From positions 219,558,279 to 219,622,278 of the forward strand of contig OX352772.1 in assembly GCA_947095535.1 (NCBI GenBank): a stretch of 64,000 nucleotides of DNA. The letters run 5' to 3'. Of the stretch, positions 10,171 to 20,111 are shown in pieces (the first letter of the stretch is position 1; every line of letters begins with the position of its first letter). Under the pieces are notes generated by a model that saw nothing but the letters and a program-made list of their open reading frames with translations, was not told the DNA's origin and ran no database searches. The position numbers and the translations under genes are program-made. The stretch is from Poecilobothrus nobilitatus. Its lineage: Eukaryota; Arthropoda; Insecta; Diptera; Dolichopodidae.

Positions 10171-11142
10171 CAGAGGACGATGAAATCTTGTCGAATATTC
10201 AAATATTCTCCATAAACAATAGCAGTGAGTGTAGATGTGAGTGGTTTTGATAGCCTTGCCTCAATTCTAACCGTGCCCTGGTTTAGTAAACCTTGACATA
10301 CTTCATTTCCAGATGCATCTGGAGTTAAATCAAAAGCTAGTATAAAAAACTCATTGCTAAACATAGACTTTGTTATCTGATGACCTTTATCATTGTGGTA
10401 ATTTCCAGTTCCTGAAAAAAGTGTAGTGTATGCTCTTGTACAGGAATTATTTTCATCTGAAAAACTCGTTTCAATTGCTGAATTAGGTATTTGAACACCA
10501 TTTACGTTTAACACAAATTGTGAAATATCAATATGTTTAAAATTGTATGGGTTTTTTGATCTTTTTCCAGAGTAACCCACATTTTCTGTCATACAAAAAA
10601 TTATTGTGTTTGGCAACTGTCCAATAAAAACATTATCAAGCGATATTGACGAGCTGTTCATTGGAATTGTAAAACTTTTTACTTCAACGCGTTTATAATT
10701 ATATTTAGCATTGGATTTCCCAAGAACAGCATTATGTGCTAACAGTACACTTGTATTAACGGTAACATGTCTCATAAATAGCGTGGCTTCTATAATTTTT
10801 AATTGTGATTCATCAGAATCGTCTGCAAATAGATAAAAATCTGGTTTTTCAAGTGTTAAAACTATACGAATGTCAACATTATTTATAAGTAGAGTAGGTT
10901 GATTAAACATATCTACGTGTAGTTTACCCATAAGTTCCACTACATTGCTATTATGATACAATTTTTGGCGCTCTTTTGAACCATTATTATCAGATTTAGA
11001 TTTATTATTTAGATTCAATATAAGCTCTATAGTGATAATTTCCATCAGACGGTGTTATATTTTTACCATTTAATTGAACATTACATTGTTTTATTAAAGA
11101 ATGTAAAATGTTATTAACTACTACACTTGGTTGTATTATTAT
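10143..11142 (-). pseudogene. Polinton major capsid protein, truncated copy 1
   Basis: Clearly the same protein as the intact Pol-2 MCP (for example YSGKRSKNPYNFKHIDISQ, QIPNSAIETSF and TLFSGTGNYHNDKGHQITK). The N-terminal ~70 codons are missing: similarity ends near 11142, next to a 26-bp duplication at 11114-11190. A second deletion of ~80 bp near 11010 removes the segment after YRAYIES. The C-terminus is replaced by a read-through of sequence near 10200. A 300-aa ORF (11045-10143) remains open. Confidence 0.9.
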
Positions 11143-11190
11143 TCTATTAATATTATTATATCTATTAACTACACTTGGTTGTATTATTAT
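11114..11190. repeat. Direct duplication at a deletion junction
   Basis: A 26-bp segment (ttaactacacttggttgtat...) occurs twice, about 51 bp apart, exactly where Pol-1 lost the pVI-like gene and the MCP start. It looks like a repair scar. Confidence 0.7.
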
Positions 11191-11701
11191 ACTTTTTTAA
11201 AATGTAATACCATTTTTGTTGGAATTGAACTATTGGAAAAGTTTATTTTGTATCCATATTTATCACATAAAATTAATGAAATGTTATTAAATGATTTCAC
11301 CACATTGCAATATTGAATATTACTGAATTCTTTTACAGTATCAGTGAAAGAATTTTGTATGTTAACAGATCTTAAACACCTTACATCTTTATCACCTATT
11401 TTTTGTGGTTCAACTATGTCTGTGTAAATAAAAAACATATCTGGTTTACAAATGGGAATCAATTGTACACTATCTATAAAAGTTTTGAAAGCTTCTATTA
11501 CACGTGATTTATATTTTTTAAAATTTGTAGCTTTAAAAGATACTTTGTTGTTGATTGTTGATTGAAACATGTTGTCAAAAGTCCTTCGAATTTATTCATT
11601 TTATTTGTAAAAGATGATAATGAATTTTCTGGATAATAGTTCATAGATGAATCACTGAGTAAAGTGACATAAAATTCATCATTTACTTGTATGTTGTCCA
11701 T
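11187..11701 (-). pseudogene. Putative minor virion protein, internally deleted, copy 1
   Basis: The N-terminal part (11701 onward; FYVTLLSDSSMN, SLSSFTNKMNK) jumps near 11590 directly to LLTTCFNQ, missing about 430 bp present in Pol-2, and then changes frame into the C-terminal part (11570-11187; FFIYTDIVEPQKIGD, ...LHFKKV). The family resembles single-jelly-roll-size Polinton proteins; assignment as penton/minor capsid is inference. Confidence 0.8.
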
Positions 11702-12372
11702 GAGCTTGCTGATTTATTCTTACGAATTGGAAAATTAAGTTCTGTTTGAGTATTAGCTACTGCTGACCTTAAAACACGTCTTGACGAATTATTCAACTCT
11801 TTGCTATTTATAGTTTTTTCTTTTTTCGTTGGTTGGCTTGGGCTATCTAAAGGAACAGTTATAATATCTCCTGTATCAGTTTCAAAAATTTGTACATTTT
11901 GATTTCTAATTTATTTTCTTTTTCTAAGACGTTCTCCAACTGAAGCAGCTGACAATGCTTTTGTTAAAACATTTTCCTGAATTTCATCATCAAACACTTG
12001 GTCATCAGCTTCTTTTTCATATGCTTCTTCTTCTTCAGGAACAACCTGTATTCCAACACTCTTATATTCAGGAAAATGCGATTGAGTTTCCACATCTATA
12101 TACATTGGTTTTGCACGAGTTTGAGTACTTTTTGTTTCCGTAATTTTTATTTTCTCCTCTTTATTTCTAGGAAGTTGTCGTTTTTTGTTTCTTATTTTAA
12201 ATAGATTTTGTCTGTATAAATACCATTTTTGAATGTCCGTGAGATGTTTATTTAACAATATTTTTTTCATATTTTTTTCCAACTCATTAAGTTCAACGTT
12301 CGCATTTTGCTTCATTTTCTCATAAATCTCAGGTTTTAAAATGATCATTTTATTAAATGTTGTATTATTCAT
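11686..12372 (-). pseudogene. Conserved Polinton protein with acidic middle and basic tail, copy 1
   Basis: It starts MNNTTFNKMIILKPEIYE at 12372, overlapping the stop of the pX-like gene (ATGA). A helical N-terminal ~70 residues (LEKNMKKILL...) is followed by an acidic VVPEEEEAYEKEADDQVF region and LSAASVGERLRKRK, then a TAA at 11911. Homology with Pol-2 continues past that stop to overlap the next gene's ATG, so this is a nonsense-mutated copy. The helical N-terminus is typical of a Maverick-associated protein found widely in insect genomes; the role is unknown. Confidence 0.75.
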
Positions 12373-12707
12373 TTTATAAAATTTCCGATTATCCCTGATA
12401 GTATTGCACCAAGAAGTGTAGATAAAAATCCACCACGTTGAATAATAATTTTTCTTTTGGTATTTATAGATTTTTTGCGGCAAATAAGTGATCTTAATTC
12501 TTTTTTATACTTTCGTAATTGGGTAGTTGCTTTTTTACTCAGATTACTCAGATTACCTTTTAAAATATTTAAAGAGATTTCGCAAAATGTTTTTATTACT
12601 TCAGGGTCACAGTGTTTTATAATTACTTTCTGGAATTTTGGTTTAGAGGTTTTTAATAGGTGCAATATTTGTCGATTGGTCTTCATACGTTTCATATTCC
12701 TCCCCAA
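12369..12707 (-). CDS. Small basic pX-like protein, copy 1
   Basis: 112 aa, highly basic (RKYKKELRSLICRKKS...), ending in RGGFLSTLLGAILSGIIG, a hydrophobic Gly-rich C-terminal segment. The basic-then-RGGF-hydrophobic design recalls adenovirus core protein X and its relatives in Polinton-like viruses. That assignment is inference from pattern. The start lies 65 nt inside the 3' end of the ATPase gene in another frame, and the stop overlaps the next ATG by 4 nt. Both overlaps are identical in copy 2. The ORF is intact in both copies. Confidence 0.75.
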   Translation of the reverse strand: MGRNMKRMKTNRQILHLLKTSKPKFQKVIIKHCDPEVIKTFCEISLNILKGNLSNLSKKATTQLRKYKKELRSLICRKKSINTKRKIIIQRGGFLSTLLGAILSGIIGNFIK

Positions 12708-13296
12708 TTTGTTCTAATTGATCTCTCGTACAATAACACAAACCTTTCGCAAATATATCACTTCTTAATCGAAATATATCATTAACGTCTTGAGTAAGAT
12801 CTATTAATATATAGCCATATGGAACTGACGTCACATCATTATGTACTTTTTCAAATGCTTTAATTTGATTGGGATATATTTGGCGAGCTAGAGATAATAT
12901 CTGCGATTTATCTCTTGGATTTTTGAAAAGTACTAAATATTTACAGTTGAGTGAAACATCTCTTGAAAATTTACCCTGGTGAAAAACATTTTGTGTTACA
13001 AATATTACAGACAAATTTCTATGATGTGATCCTCTAGTAAATAAATCACATACATACTTATCATGAGAATTTAACATCATATCATCGATAATAACTAACA
13101 AAGGTTTTTGATTATCATTAAAATCTGGAATAGAGTTACTATATTCCATATCTTTGACATATTTTGGAACGGCATTTTTGTCTGGATTACACCAAATTAT
13201 TCTATTAATATGTTGTTGTATATTTTCTTTTTTATATTTTATTAAATTATGAATGAAAGTGGTTTTACCAGAGCATGATGGACCAGCCACCATCAT
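12643..13296 (-). CDS. Packaging ATPase (FtsK/HerA, A32-like), copy 1
   Basis: 217 aa. Expected to pump element DNA into the capsid. Walker A GPSCSGKTT at residues 5-13, Walker B LLVIIDDMM at 66-74 and the FVTQN motif at 99-103 are all intact. Pol-2 starts seven codons further upstream (ATGTTGTTTCACCC); here that ATG is ATA, so the first usable ATG is the MM at 13296. The 3' end overlaps the pX-like gene by 65 nt. Length is normal for Polinton ATPases. This is the better-preserved ATPase of the window. Confidence 0.93.
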   Translation of the reverse strand: MMVAGPSCSGKTTFIHNLIKYKKENIQQHINRIIWCNPDKNAVPKYVKDMEYSNSIPDFNDNQKPLLVIIDDMMLNSHDKYVCDLFTRGSHHRNLSVIFVTQNVFHQGKFSRDVSLNCKYLVLFKNPRDKSQILSLARQIYPNQIKAFEKVHNDVTSVPYGYILIDLTQDVNDIFRLRSDIFAKGLCYCTRDQLEQIGEEYETYEDQSTNIAPIKNL

Positions 13297-13436
13297 AGTA
13301 AACGGGTGAAACAGTATAATTGTATTACTTAAAAACTAACTCTGTTAACCTATATTTATACGAAAAGCTCTTTTCCCGAAGTGAATATAAATGTAATTTA
13401 GTTATTCTATGGAACATTCTTCCATAAACCTTCGAC
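13297..13436. promoter_or_regulatory. Divergent promoter between ATPase cluster and outer gene
   Basis: 140 bp separating minus-strand ATPase from a plus-strand gene. Opposed TATA-like boxes are present: gaatataaatgt (near 13382, plus) and tataaatatagg (minus, near 13350). The equivalent Pol-2 interval (28060-28175) keeps ttatatttatattc and tcatataaat. Boxes are by eye only. Confidence 0.45.
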
Positions 13437-13927
13437 ATGGTTAAACAAGTTCTCATAGTTGACCTACAATTTTTACAAGGAAATGAAAAGCAACATTTCC
13501 TAAAAGAGTTAGCCGTACTTGAAAAAGGAAGTTTAATTCCAACTGTGTATCACTTCAAACCACCGTACCCCGCAGAAGAACTTAGTCAGGATATGAAACA
13601 TAATAACCACTATTGCGAAAGTAAAATAAATGGACTTAAATGAAATAACGGTTTAGTTGAATATTTAAATGTAAAATGTATATTAAAACACTATTTAGAG
13701 TCAGCTGAAAACATTTATGTTAAAGGAGAACAAAAAAACTTTTTCTTCAAAAGTACGTTGACAGTGTTAAAATAGAAGATCTAAGCAGAAACTTGCCGTC
13801 ATTGCAAAAGATTGATAACTTTAAATCAAATTGTCCTATACACTTATCAAACAACAATTTCAAATGTGCTGTTAAAAATTGTTATAATGTATATATGTAT
13901 CTTTTAAAGGAAAAAATGTTAGATTAA
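13437..13927 (+). pseudogene. Outer Polinton protein with VDLQF start, copy 1
   Basis: Starts MVKQVLIVDLQFLQGNEKQ; later landmarks are KELAVLEKG, FKPPYPAEELSQD, the IYVKGEQK box and a Cys/His end (CPIHLSNNNFKCAVKN). An in-frame TGA at 13641 replaces Trp seen in copy 2, and one frameshift lies near 13740. This layout matches a family of uncharacterised arthropod proteins I have seen with V-D-x-Q-G-F starts and YVKG-K boxes. A nuclease-like fold has been suggested to me only by the acidic start, so I do not assert it. Confidence 0.65.
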
Positions 13928-13945
13928 GACTTTCAATTTTCATAC

Positions 13946-14182
13946 TTGCACGATATGAATTTAAATAACAAAACTAAAAAAGTTCACTTCAATATTAAAC
14001 AAGAAATTCATGATATGCATGTATGGGAGTATGCTTACAGATCAGCAAGGAAAAGTCATTGGGAAGAATACGCACGTGATACAAGTAGATTTCAAAGACG
14101 TATAGAAAAAGTTAGTCTCACTATTTCTGCAATTTTAACATCTGATCATCGTAAAAAAATGTTAAAACTTAGATTTAAATAA
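13946..14182 (+). CDS. Small basic outer protein, copy 1
   Basis: 78 aa, intact; the Pol-2 homologue is at 27498-27731 (HDMHVWEYAYRSARKSHW, RDTSRFQRRIEKV, ILTSDHRKK). Rich in Arg/Lys, with no membrane segment. It lies 18 bp after the preceding gene and just inside the TIR, in both copies. Unknown function. Confidence 0.6.
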   Translation: MHDMNLNNKTKKVHFNIKQEIHDMHVWEYAYRSARKSHWEEYARDTSRFQRRIEKVSLTISAILTSDHRKKMLKLRFK

Positions 14183-14293
14183 AAATATACTAATAAAAGA
14201 ATTTAAACATAAAAAAAATAAATGTCTTTTATTTTTATCTTATGTTTTTAAAATAGATACCATTAATTAACCTATCATTTAACTTATCTTTGA

Positions 14294-15039
14294 ATTATTT
14301 TTTATTCTATACAAAAACAAAAACAAAAAAATAAACATCAATGCATATCCGGAGTAAAGAGTATATCTTTAGTTTAATCAGTTCCATATTTTTGATTTGC
14401 TGTTTGTTTTCTTTTTATTCATATTTTCTGAACATTCTTAATTAAAAAATAAAAAATATCTTACACGACATGCAGTCAGCTAATTAATGACTTTCGTTTT
14501 CTCTTTTCTTCTATAAATTCTTCTATCCAGAAGAGACCATATTTTTATGTAAGCAAAAAAAATCTATATCTTACTTTAATTTTTAATTTTTTTTCTTTAT
14601 GCTACCCAAAAAAAAAAAAAAAAAAAAAACAAAAACACAAACAGGATTACACTTTTTCTTTTCAATTTTAAAGATGCGCTGTAGATTTAAAAATAAAAAA
14701 ATTTTTTCTGTTTTTTATTTTCATATAAGAAATTTTCTTACTACTTTTATATGTGCGCCTAGTATTTAAACTTCAGTTATACAATTTTGTTTATTAAGGG
14801 CCGACCCTACTTTAAATTGTTTAACACTTGACTTCCTACTATAAAACCATTTGGAACTTATAAGTTAACAACCCACACATACAACTTAACTTATAACCTA
14901 AACCAAAACGATCAAAACAAGTTCTTGACCTACTAACCAAGCATGACCTACATTAAACCCATAAATCAAAATGTGGGTGAACATGTCGTGCGATATGGGT
15001 CAAATTTTTTTCCCATCCCAAAGTGCAGGGTTACCTACT
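14294..15039 (-). repeat. Pol-1 right terminal inverted repeat
   Basis: About 746 bp, the inverse of 2081-2818, ending ...gcagggttacctact. It ends immediately before the cacgat duplication. Confidence 0.92.
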
Positions 15040-15045
15040 CACGAT
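15040..15045. repeat. Target-site duplication of Polinton copy 1, right
   Basis: cacgat, identical to 2075-2080. Confidence 0.93.
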
Positions 15046-15214
15046 GATAAGTTACTGTAACGAAGTGGAGGAAAACATTAAAAATTGTGAAGCAGATATA
15101 AAAAGTTTGGAAAAACTCTTATCATCTGCCCAGAAAACAGAGGAAAAATTTCATTTAACTTCATCATTGAGCAAACTGAAATCGTTTGCTCGAATGATGA
15201 ATGGATTCAAGTGA
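15044..15214 (+). pseudogene. 3' part of the P3 small coiled-coil ORF
   Basis: Continuation of the frame begun at 2025, ending in TGA at 15212-15214. It is rich in Glu/Lys/Leu with heptad-like spacing (CEADIKSLEKLLSSAQKTEE), predicting a coiled coil. It ends just before the polymerase reading frame of the same element, so the two were probably neighbouring genes of P3. Confidence 0.7.
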
Positions 15215-17950
15215 TGAATAGTAGAATTGTAATAGAAGATAAATTCAAAATTTTACTGAAAGAACATAGCAGCATTAAAATAAATGCAGTGTTTTGTGGT
15301 GAATTCAAAATGTATGAAGGTGAGGAAGAAAAAATTAATTGAAACATTTAAGTATAAAAAATGTTGCAGTATATAAAGGAGATGAAATAGAACAAATAAT
15401 TATAGAAACTATAGAGGAACCGCTGTTAAGAAAACTAGAAGAATTTGAAGAAAGAAATAGCGGTTGGGCTTTATCAGTTATTATAAATTTAACTATAAAT
15501 ATAAATAAATTTTCACAATTTGTTGGATTATCTTACATTAAAACACCTGCAAGGAATGGAGCTTGCATCAATGTGTGAAATAATGACGAGGCATGCTTTG
15601 CATGGGCTGTTGTGTCAGCGTTATATCCTACCAACAATCATCCTGAACGGACTTCAAGCTGTTCAAATTATAAAGACGAACAAACCTCAATGGAATTAGC
15701 CTTCCTATAGAGTTAAAAAACATTAGATTATTTGAAAAAAAAAAATAATATTTTAATTAATGTATTTGTTTACCATCGTGAAACGACGAAAAGTAATTTG
15801 GAAGTTGTGCCATTAAAATTGTCAAAATCAGTGGAAAAAGGTTAAAATTAGAGCTTAGTTTTTTGTTGCTTTTTATTTAATTTCATACTTAACATTTTAG
15901 ATAAGCTACATGTGAATTTATTGATGTTGGAGGAACAGGATTCTGATGGAAATAATGAGCATATTAATCGACATTATATTTGGATTAAATATCTTTCAAG
16001 GCTTCTAAGATCACAGTGCAATTCTGATGGACATGAAATTTATTTTTGTGATAGATGTCTTCATTACTTTTATGATACAGAATAACTGGAGGTTCATAAA
16101 GAAATTTGCTTGAAGCAAAATAAGATAAGATTACCTAATATAGAAAATAAGACTCTTAGTTTTAAGAATTATAAAAATTAGATAATGACTCCGTTTCTAA
16201 TATACGGGGACTTAGAATGCATCATTTTAAAAGAAATAGATGGGAAAAATAGTATCAAGAGCACATTCCCTGCTCAATCGGATATTATTTAACAAGTTCG
16301 TTTAAGTCGAGTTACACAAAATATGCCTTTTATCGGGGTGAGGATTGTAATGAATGGTTTATGAACCAACTGCAACAGCAAGCAATTATACTAAACTCAT
16401 GTTTAAACTCATGTATAATTGCAACAGCAAGCAATTATACTAAACTCATGTGTTACTACTATAGTTCCAATAAAAAATATTTCCAATGAAGATGATATAA
16501 ATTATAATTATAATTAAGCAATTATACTAAACTCATGTGTTACTACTATAGTTCCAATAAAAAATATTTCCAGATGATATAAATTTTATCTTAGCCGATA
16601 AATGTCACATATGTGAAAAAATTTTTGTGTCAAGTGAAATTAAGCCATTACTATTTTACTGGAAAATATCGTGGACCATGTAGGTTGTAATTTAAATTAT
16701 AAAGACGATTTAACTATACCCATTATATTTCATATGACTATGAGTATATCCCTATGACTATTTCAATAGTTTTGAGAAATTTGCAGAAAGCAAATTAGGA
16801 GAATATTAGCGAAATTAAATAAAGAGAATATTAGCGATGAAGACTATCGTCATGCACAAAAGTATGGTGCGATTTAATCCTTATAGAGTATTCAGATTTG
16901 TACTTAAAAACGGACGTTTTACTGATGTATTTGAAAAATTTCGTACAAATTCGTTAGAAAAACATAAGTTAGACCCTGCTCATTACTACACTCTTCCTGG
17001 TTATACTTGGGACGCTATTTTATTATACACTGGGATAAATTTGGAATTGCTTACAGATATAGATATGATTATTTTTATTGAAAGGAGAATATGTGGAGGT
17101 TTAAGTCAATGTTCAAAACGCTACTTTGAAGCAAATAATGTATATTTAGCTGGATATAAGCCATATAAACCAAAAAAATATTTAATGTACAAAGATATTA
17201 ATAATCAGTACGGATAGTAATAATCGCAATGATACAATTTTTACCAACACGGAATTTTAAATGGATTCAAGCATATGATTTTTCAAAAGATAATATTCAG
17301 ACAATAGAAATCGACTCATCTAAAGGTTATATTTTTAAAGTCGATTTAATTTATCCAAGAAACTTGCACGATTTGGATGCCGATATATCGTTTTGCTCTG
17401 AAACTATGTCCCCCCGGTTCAAAAAAAAAAAAACTATTTGCGACTCTTAACGATAAAGAAAAATATGACATTCATTATAGAAATTTAAAATAAGCTTTAA
17501 AACATGGCTTAAAGTTAAACAAAATTCACAGATTTCTTGAATTTGATCTTGAAATTTCTTGAATTTTGATTAAAAGCTTATATTGACTTAACAAAAAACT
17601 AATTGCACAAGCTAGCAATAAAATTGATATTGAAAGTTTTAAACTTAAGAATAATGCCATTTTTGGAAAATGTATAGAAAACGTAAGAAAATATTGTAAT
17701 GTAAAACTAGTTTCAAATTGGGAAGGAACGTATGGCGCCAATTCATTAATTTGGTGAAGATTGAACTGTATTATATACAGATAGTTTAATTTATGAAATT
17801 TCTAATTTCAATATTTACCAGACAATTACCAGAAGATTGTAAAACCCGTTTCGATACTAGTGATTATCCTTTGAATAATATTTGGGGAATACCAAGACGT
17901 CGCGTGAATAAACATTTGTTGTATGTAGCAAACTCCACTTTTTAAAAATT
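15214..17950 (+). pseudogene. Protein-primed DNA polymerase B of a third element (P3), decayed
   Basis: A polymerase of the DNA_pol_B_2 type but clearly different from the Polinton ones. In order: FEERNSGWALSVIINLT (15440-15490), a KACINV/ECFAW-like block (15565-15600), KLHVNLLMLEEQDSDG near 15905 with an FCDRCLHYF finger (16050), exonuclease motif I IYGDLECI (near 16203), KLDPAHYYTLPGYTWDA (16967-17015), LTDIDMIIFIERRICGG (17050-17100), KYLMYKDINNQYG (motif A region, 17175-17214), a YTDSLIYE motif C (near 17777) and FDTSDYPLNNIWGIP (near 17850). Many stops and frameshifts. No capsid genes accompany it. Confidence 0.9.
16366..16577. repeat. Local duplications inside the P3 polymerase
   Basis: aagcaattatactaaactca occurs three times (near 16380, 16428 and 16515); the last two copies carry a further shared ~60 bp ending in aaaaatatttccaa/ag. 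They look like replication-slippage products that broke the gene. Confidence 0.8.
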
Positions 17951-18461
17951 AACATTTAAAGTTTCATATTGATATTTCTTCAAAACTGTTCCATAGAATT
18001 TTGTAAAAAATTGTACAGAGCTTTTACTAAAGCTTAATATAAAAATAGTGAAAGTTGAATTAAATTCAGCAAATATTGTGGAAAATATTGCCTAATTCCT
18101 TCAGTAACCAATTGTTGTAAACGCCAACTTTTTACACATGACGTGTTGTTTTAGTATAACATACAACAATTATTGCAGTACATATTACAAATGTTTACAA
18201 AATGTGAATTGTGACAAAATATCTAGTATATCATTTCTAAAAGTATAAAATAAAACACCAATAATGTATATAAAGTATATTATTAAATAATTGAAATTAA
18301 AAAGCAAAATAAAAATGAAATTCAACAAAATGAAACTAATTCAACATATTTTTTTCTTAAAATAAAAAAAAAATTCAACAAAATAAAATTAATACAACAT
18401 ATTTTTTTCTTAAAAGTACAAAAATAAGATTATATACTATTATTATAATATAGCACTAGAT
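17950..18461. other. AT-rich non-coding stretch after P3 polymerase
   Basis: No ORF or recognisable feature apart from a 53-bp tandem repeat at about 18319-18415, two copies of ttcaacaaaatraa... ending in catatttttttcttaaaa. Confidence 0.6.
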
Positions 18462-18659
18462 TTATAGATTTATATTAAGTATTGCATTATAAAACGCTTT
18501 ATCTTCATCGGCAGATAGATAGGGAATCATAGTAAGTAAATCTTTTTTTTTATTTGAATCTACTACTGTTTTTGGTAGAGTGTATAAATTTTGTTCAAAT
18601 ATTCTATTCGTGTTAAAATTATATCGTTTTTGAGCTTTAAGATTAATTTCAGAGTACAT
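18462..18659 (-). pseudogene. C-terminal fragment of an unidentified transposon-type protein
   Basis: 65 codons ending DLLTMIPYLSADEDKAFYN...NL. The ending resembles C-termini of insect transposon-borne proteins of the pattern KKKDLL-x-LxxYxPxxxxxFY, so a truncated TE gene is likely. An in-frame TGA lies nine codons upstream of the ATG. It abuts the inverted repeat at 18679. Function unknown. Confidence 0.4.
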
Positions 18660-18678
18660 AGTTTGCTCACATTCTCAC

Positions 18679-18888
18679 AGCGCTGTAAGAATAACATTCA
18701 CTCCATTACTGGGGAAAAATCTAAAGATGTTCTGAATGGTAGCACAAAGCAGATAAATTATCAAATTATACTAAATTTCACAAATTTGGTATACTAAATA
18801 TATTAAAACTATAAAAAGAAAACTTGCAAATGATACTAACCTGGCAAATCCATTTTCGGTTTTAATAAACAAATAAAAAGCAAAAATA
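18679..18888 (+). repeat. Left arm of inverted repeat pair around Pol-2
   Basis: About 210 bp, the inverse of 43401-43630. Shared landmarks: agcgctgtaagaata, actggggaaaaatctaaaga, gataaattatc, tttggtatactaaatata and cctggcaaatccattttcg. Polinton copy 2 and the FLYWCH ORF lie between the arms. Confidence 0.85.
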
Positions 18889-19331
18889 AGTCTCTCAACA
18901 AAGAAGAAATAATCGATAGGGATAATAAAGTTACTATAACAACGGAAAGCGGACGAAGAATCCTCAAGGCACAAATAAGAAATTCATCCAACTAACAAAA
19001 ATCTTTTCTTTTCAGCTTTTTCCTTAGAATATCGACCAAGGCCCTTCAGGTATATGAATATAAATCACCACCACCATATAAATCATATTTAAAATATGAT
19101 TTTCTTTCTACGAAATCTACGTTTTCTTTAAATGTAACCAATTAAAGAAAACGTAGAACATATTATATTAAATGGGAAATTAAAACTAATTCACAAAGTT
19201 GACTTTGACAACTATAAAGAAATACTGCAAAGACTAGAACTGGAAGTTAATCAAACAACATCAAGTAATTTTATTAAGTCACAGCTTAAATTACAAATTT
19301 AGCAAATAACAAAATTAATCACCGAACCGTT
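18889..19331. other. Unassigned sequence left of Pol-2
   Basis: No gene called. On plus there is a short open stretch at about 18884-18994 (KSLNKEEIIDRDNKVTITT...) and a ttttcttttcag acceptor-like site near 19014; either could belong to the element disrupted by Pol-2, but I cannot identify it. A perfect hairpin lies at 19116-19157. Confidence 0.35.
19116..19157. repeat. Perfect 16-bp hairpin
   Basis: Arms tctacgttttctttaa and ttaaagaaaacgtaga with a 10-nt loop. Confidence 0.85.
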
Positions 19332-19805
19332 AGTAGGTAATCCCGCACTTGGGGATGGGAAAAAATCATGCCATATCGCACCGAAGACCACGCTCACTGA
19401 CCTATATTTTGATTGATGGGTTTAATGTAGATTATTCTTGGTTAGTAGGTCAAAACTTGTTTTGTTTGTTTTGGTTTAGGTTATAAGCATGGGTTGTTAA
19501 CTTATAAGTTGCAAGTGGTTGTATAGTAGGAAATGAAGGTTGTTGGTACTGTAGAAGTTGTTAGGCAAGGTTAATGAACTGAACAAGTTTAGGATATTTA
19601 CGTTTTTCAATAAATTCATTGATAATTTGTAATATGATATCATACAAATAGAAAAATAATTTTTTTTCAGGTCAAATCAAGTTTATTTTTTTGAATTGCG
19701 CAAAATCGCATGCTTAATAAAATATACCTACATACGTAAAAGGAGATATAAAAGAAAGGAAAAAAACTTGTTGTTATTATTTAATAAGAAAAATATTCAT
19801 AGGTT
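19332..19805 (+). repeat. Pol-2 left TIR, outer part
   Basis: About 474 bp matching the inverse of 42627 down to ~42155, ending at aaaaatattcataggt, where the foreign insert begins. The rest of the arm resumes at 27129. Confidence 0.9.
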
Positions 19806-20111
19806 CATTTTTTTTTTTTTCCTAAGGAAGGTGGGAATCTTCCAAAGACACCAAGAATTACCCCTTGGTAGTGTCAGATTCTTATTGACTAAACCCACGT
19901 CCCCTTTTAGCCAATATAGTGGGATGAAACCCTTAACTGCGAAAGCAGTATATTGGCTAGGAAGTAGGGATAGGAAAGGATAGGAAAATGGGTACGGACC
20001 TTTGAATTGGGAGTGGGACTGTAAGGAAACAATGAATCCGCCTATTATTATTATTTTGCTAACAGTGACTAAAGCCGTCACAACAGTTACAACATGTAGT
20101 AGTAGTATATA

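Larger units (their letters stand above)
2081..15039. mobile_element. Polinton/Maverick copy 1 (Pol-1), 12,959 bp
   Basis: A self-synthesising DNA transposon with a virus-like gene set. Long terminal inverted repeats starting 5'-AG, a perfect 6-bp target duplication, and genes for polymerase B, ATPase, protease and capsid together identify it. The polymerase and morphogenesis genes run on the minus strand, with the two outer right genes, the poly-Q gene and the acidic gene on plus. Compared with copy 2 it has lost most of the integrase, the pVI-like gene, the start of the major capsid gene and the middle of the minor virion gene, and its polymerase has many frame breaks. It is therefore non-autonomous, although several small genes remain open. 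Confidence 0.95.

Noticed and set aside
18650..18700. Splice acceptor ttcttacag joining the ORF at 18462-18659 to sequence in the inverted repeat
   Set aside because: The frame after the acceptor meets a TGA immediately and the other arm shows no matching exon.
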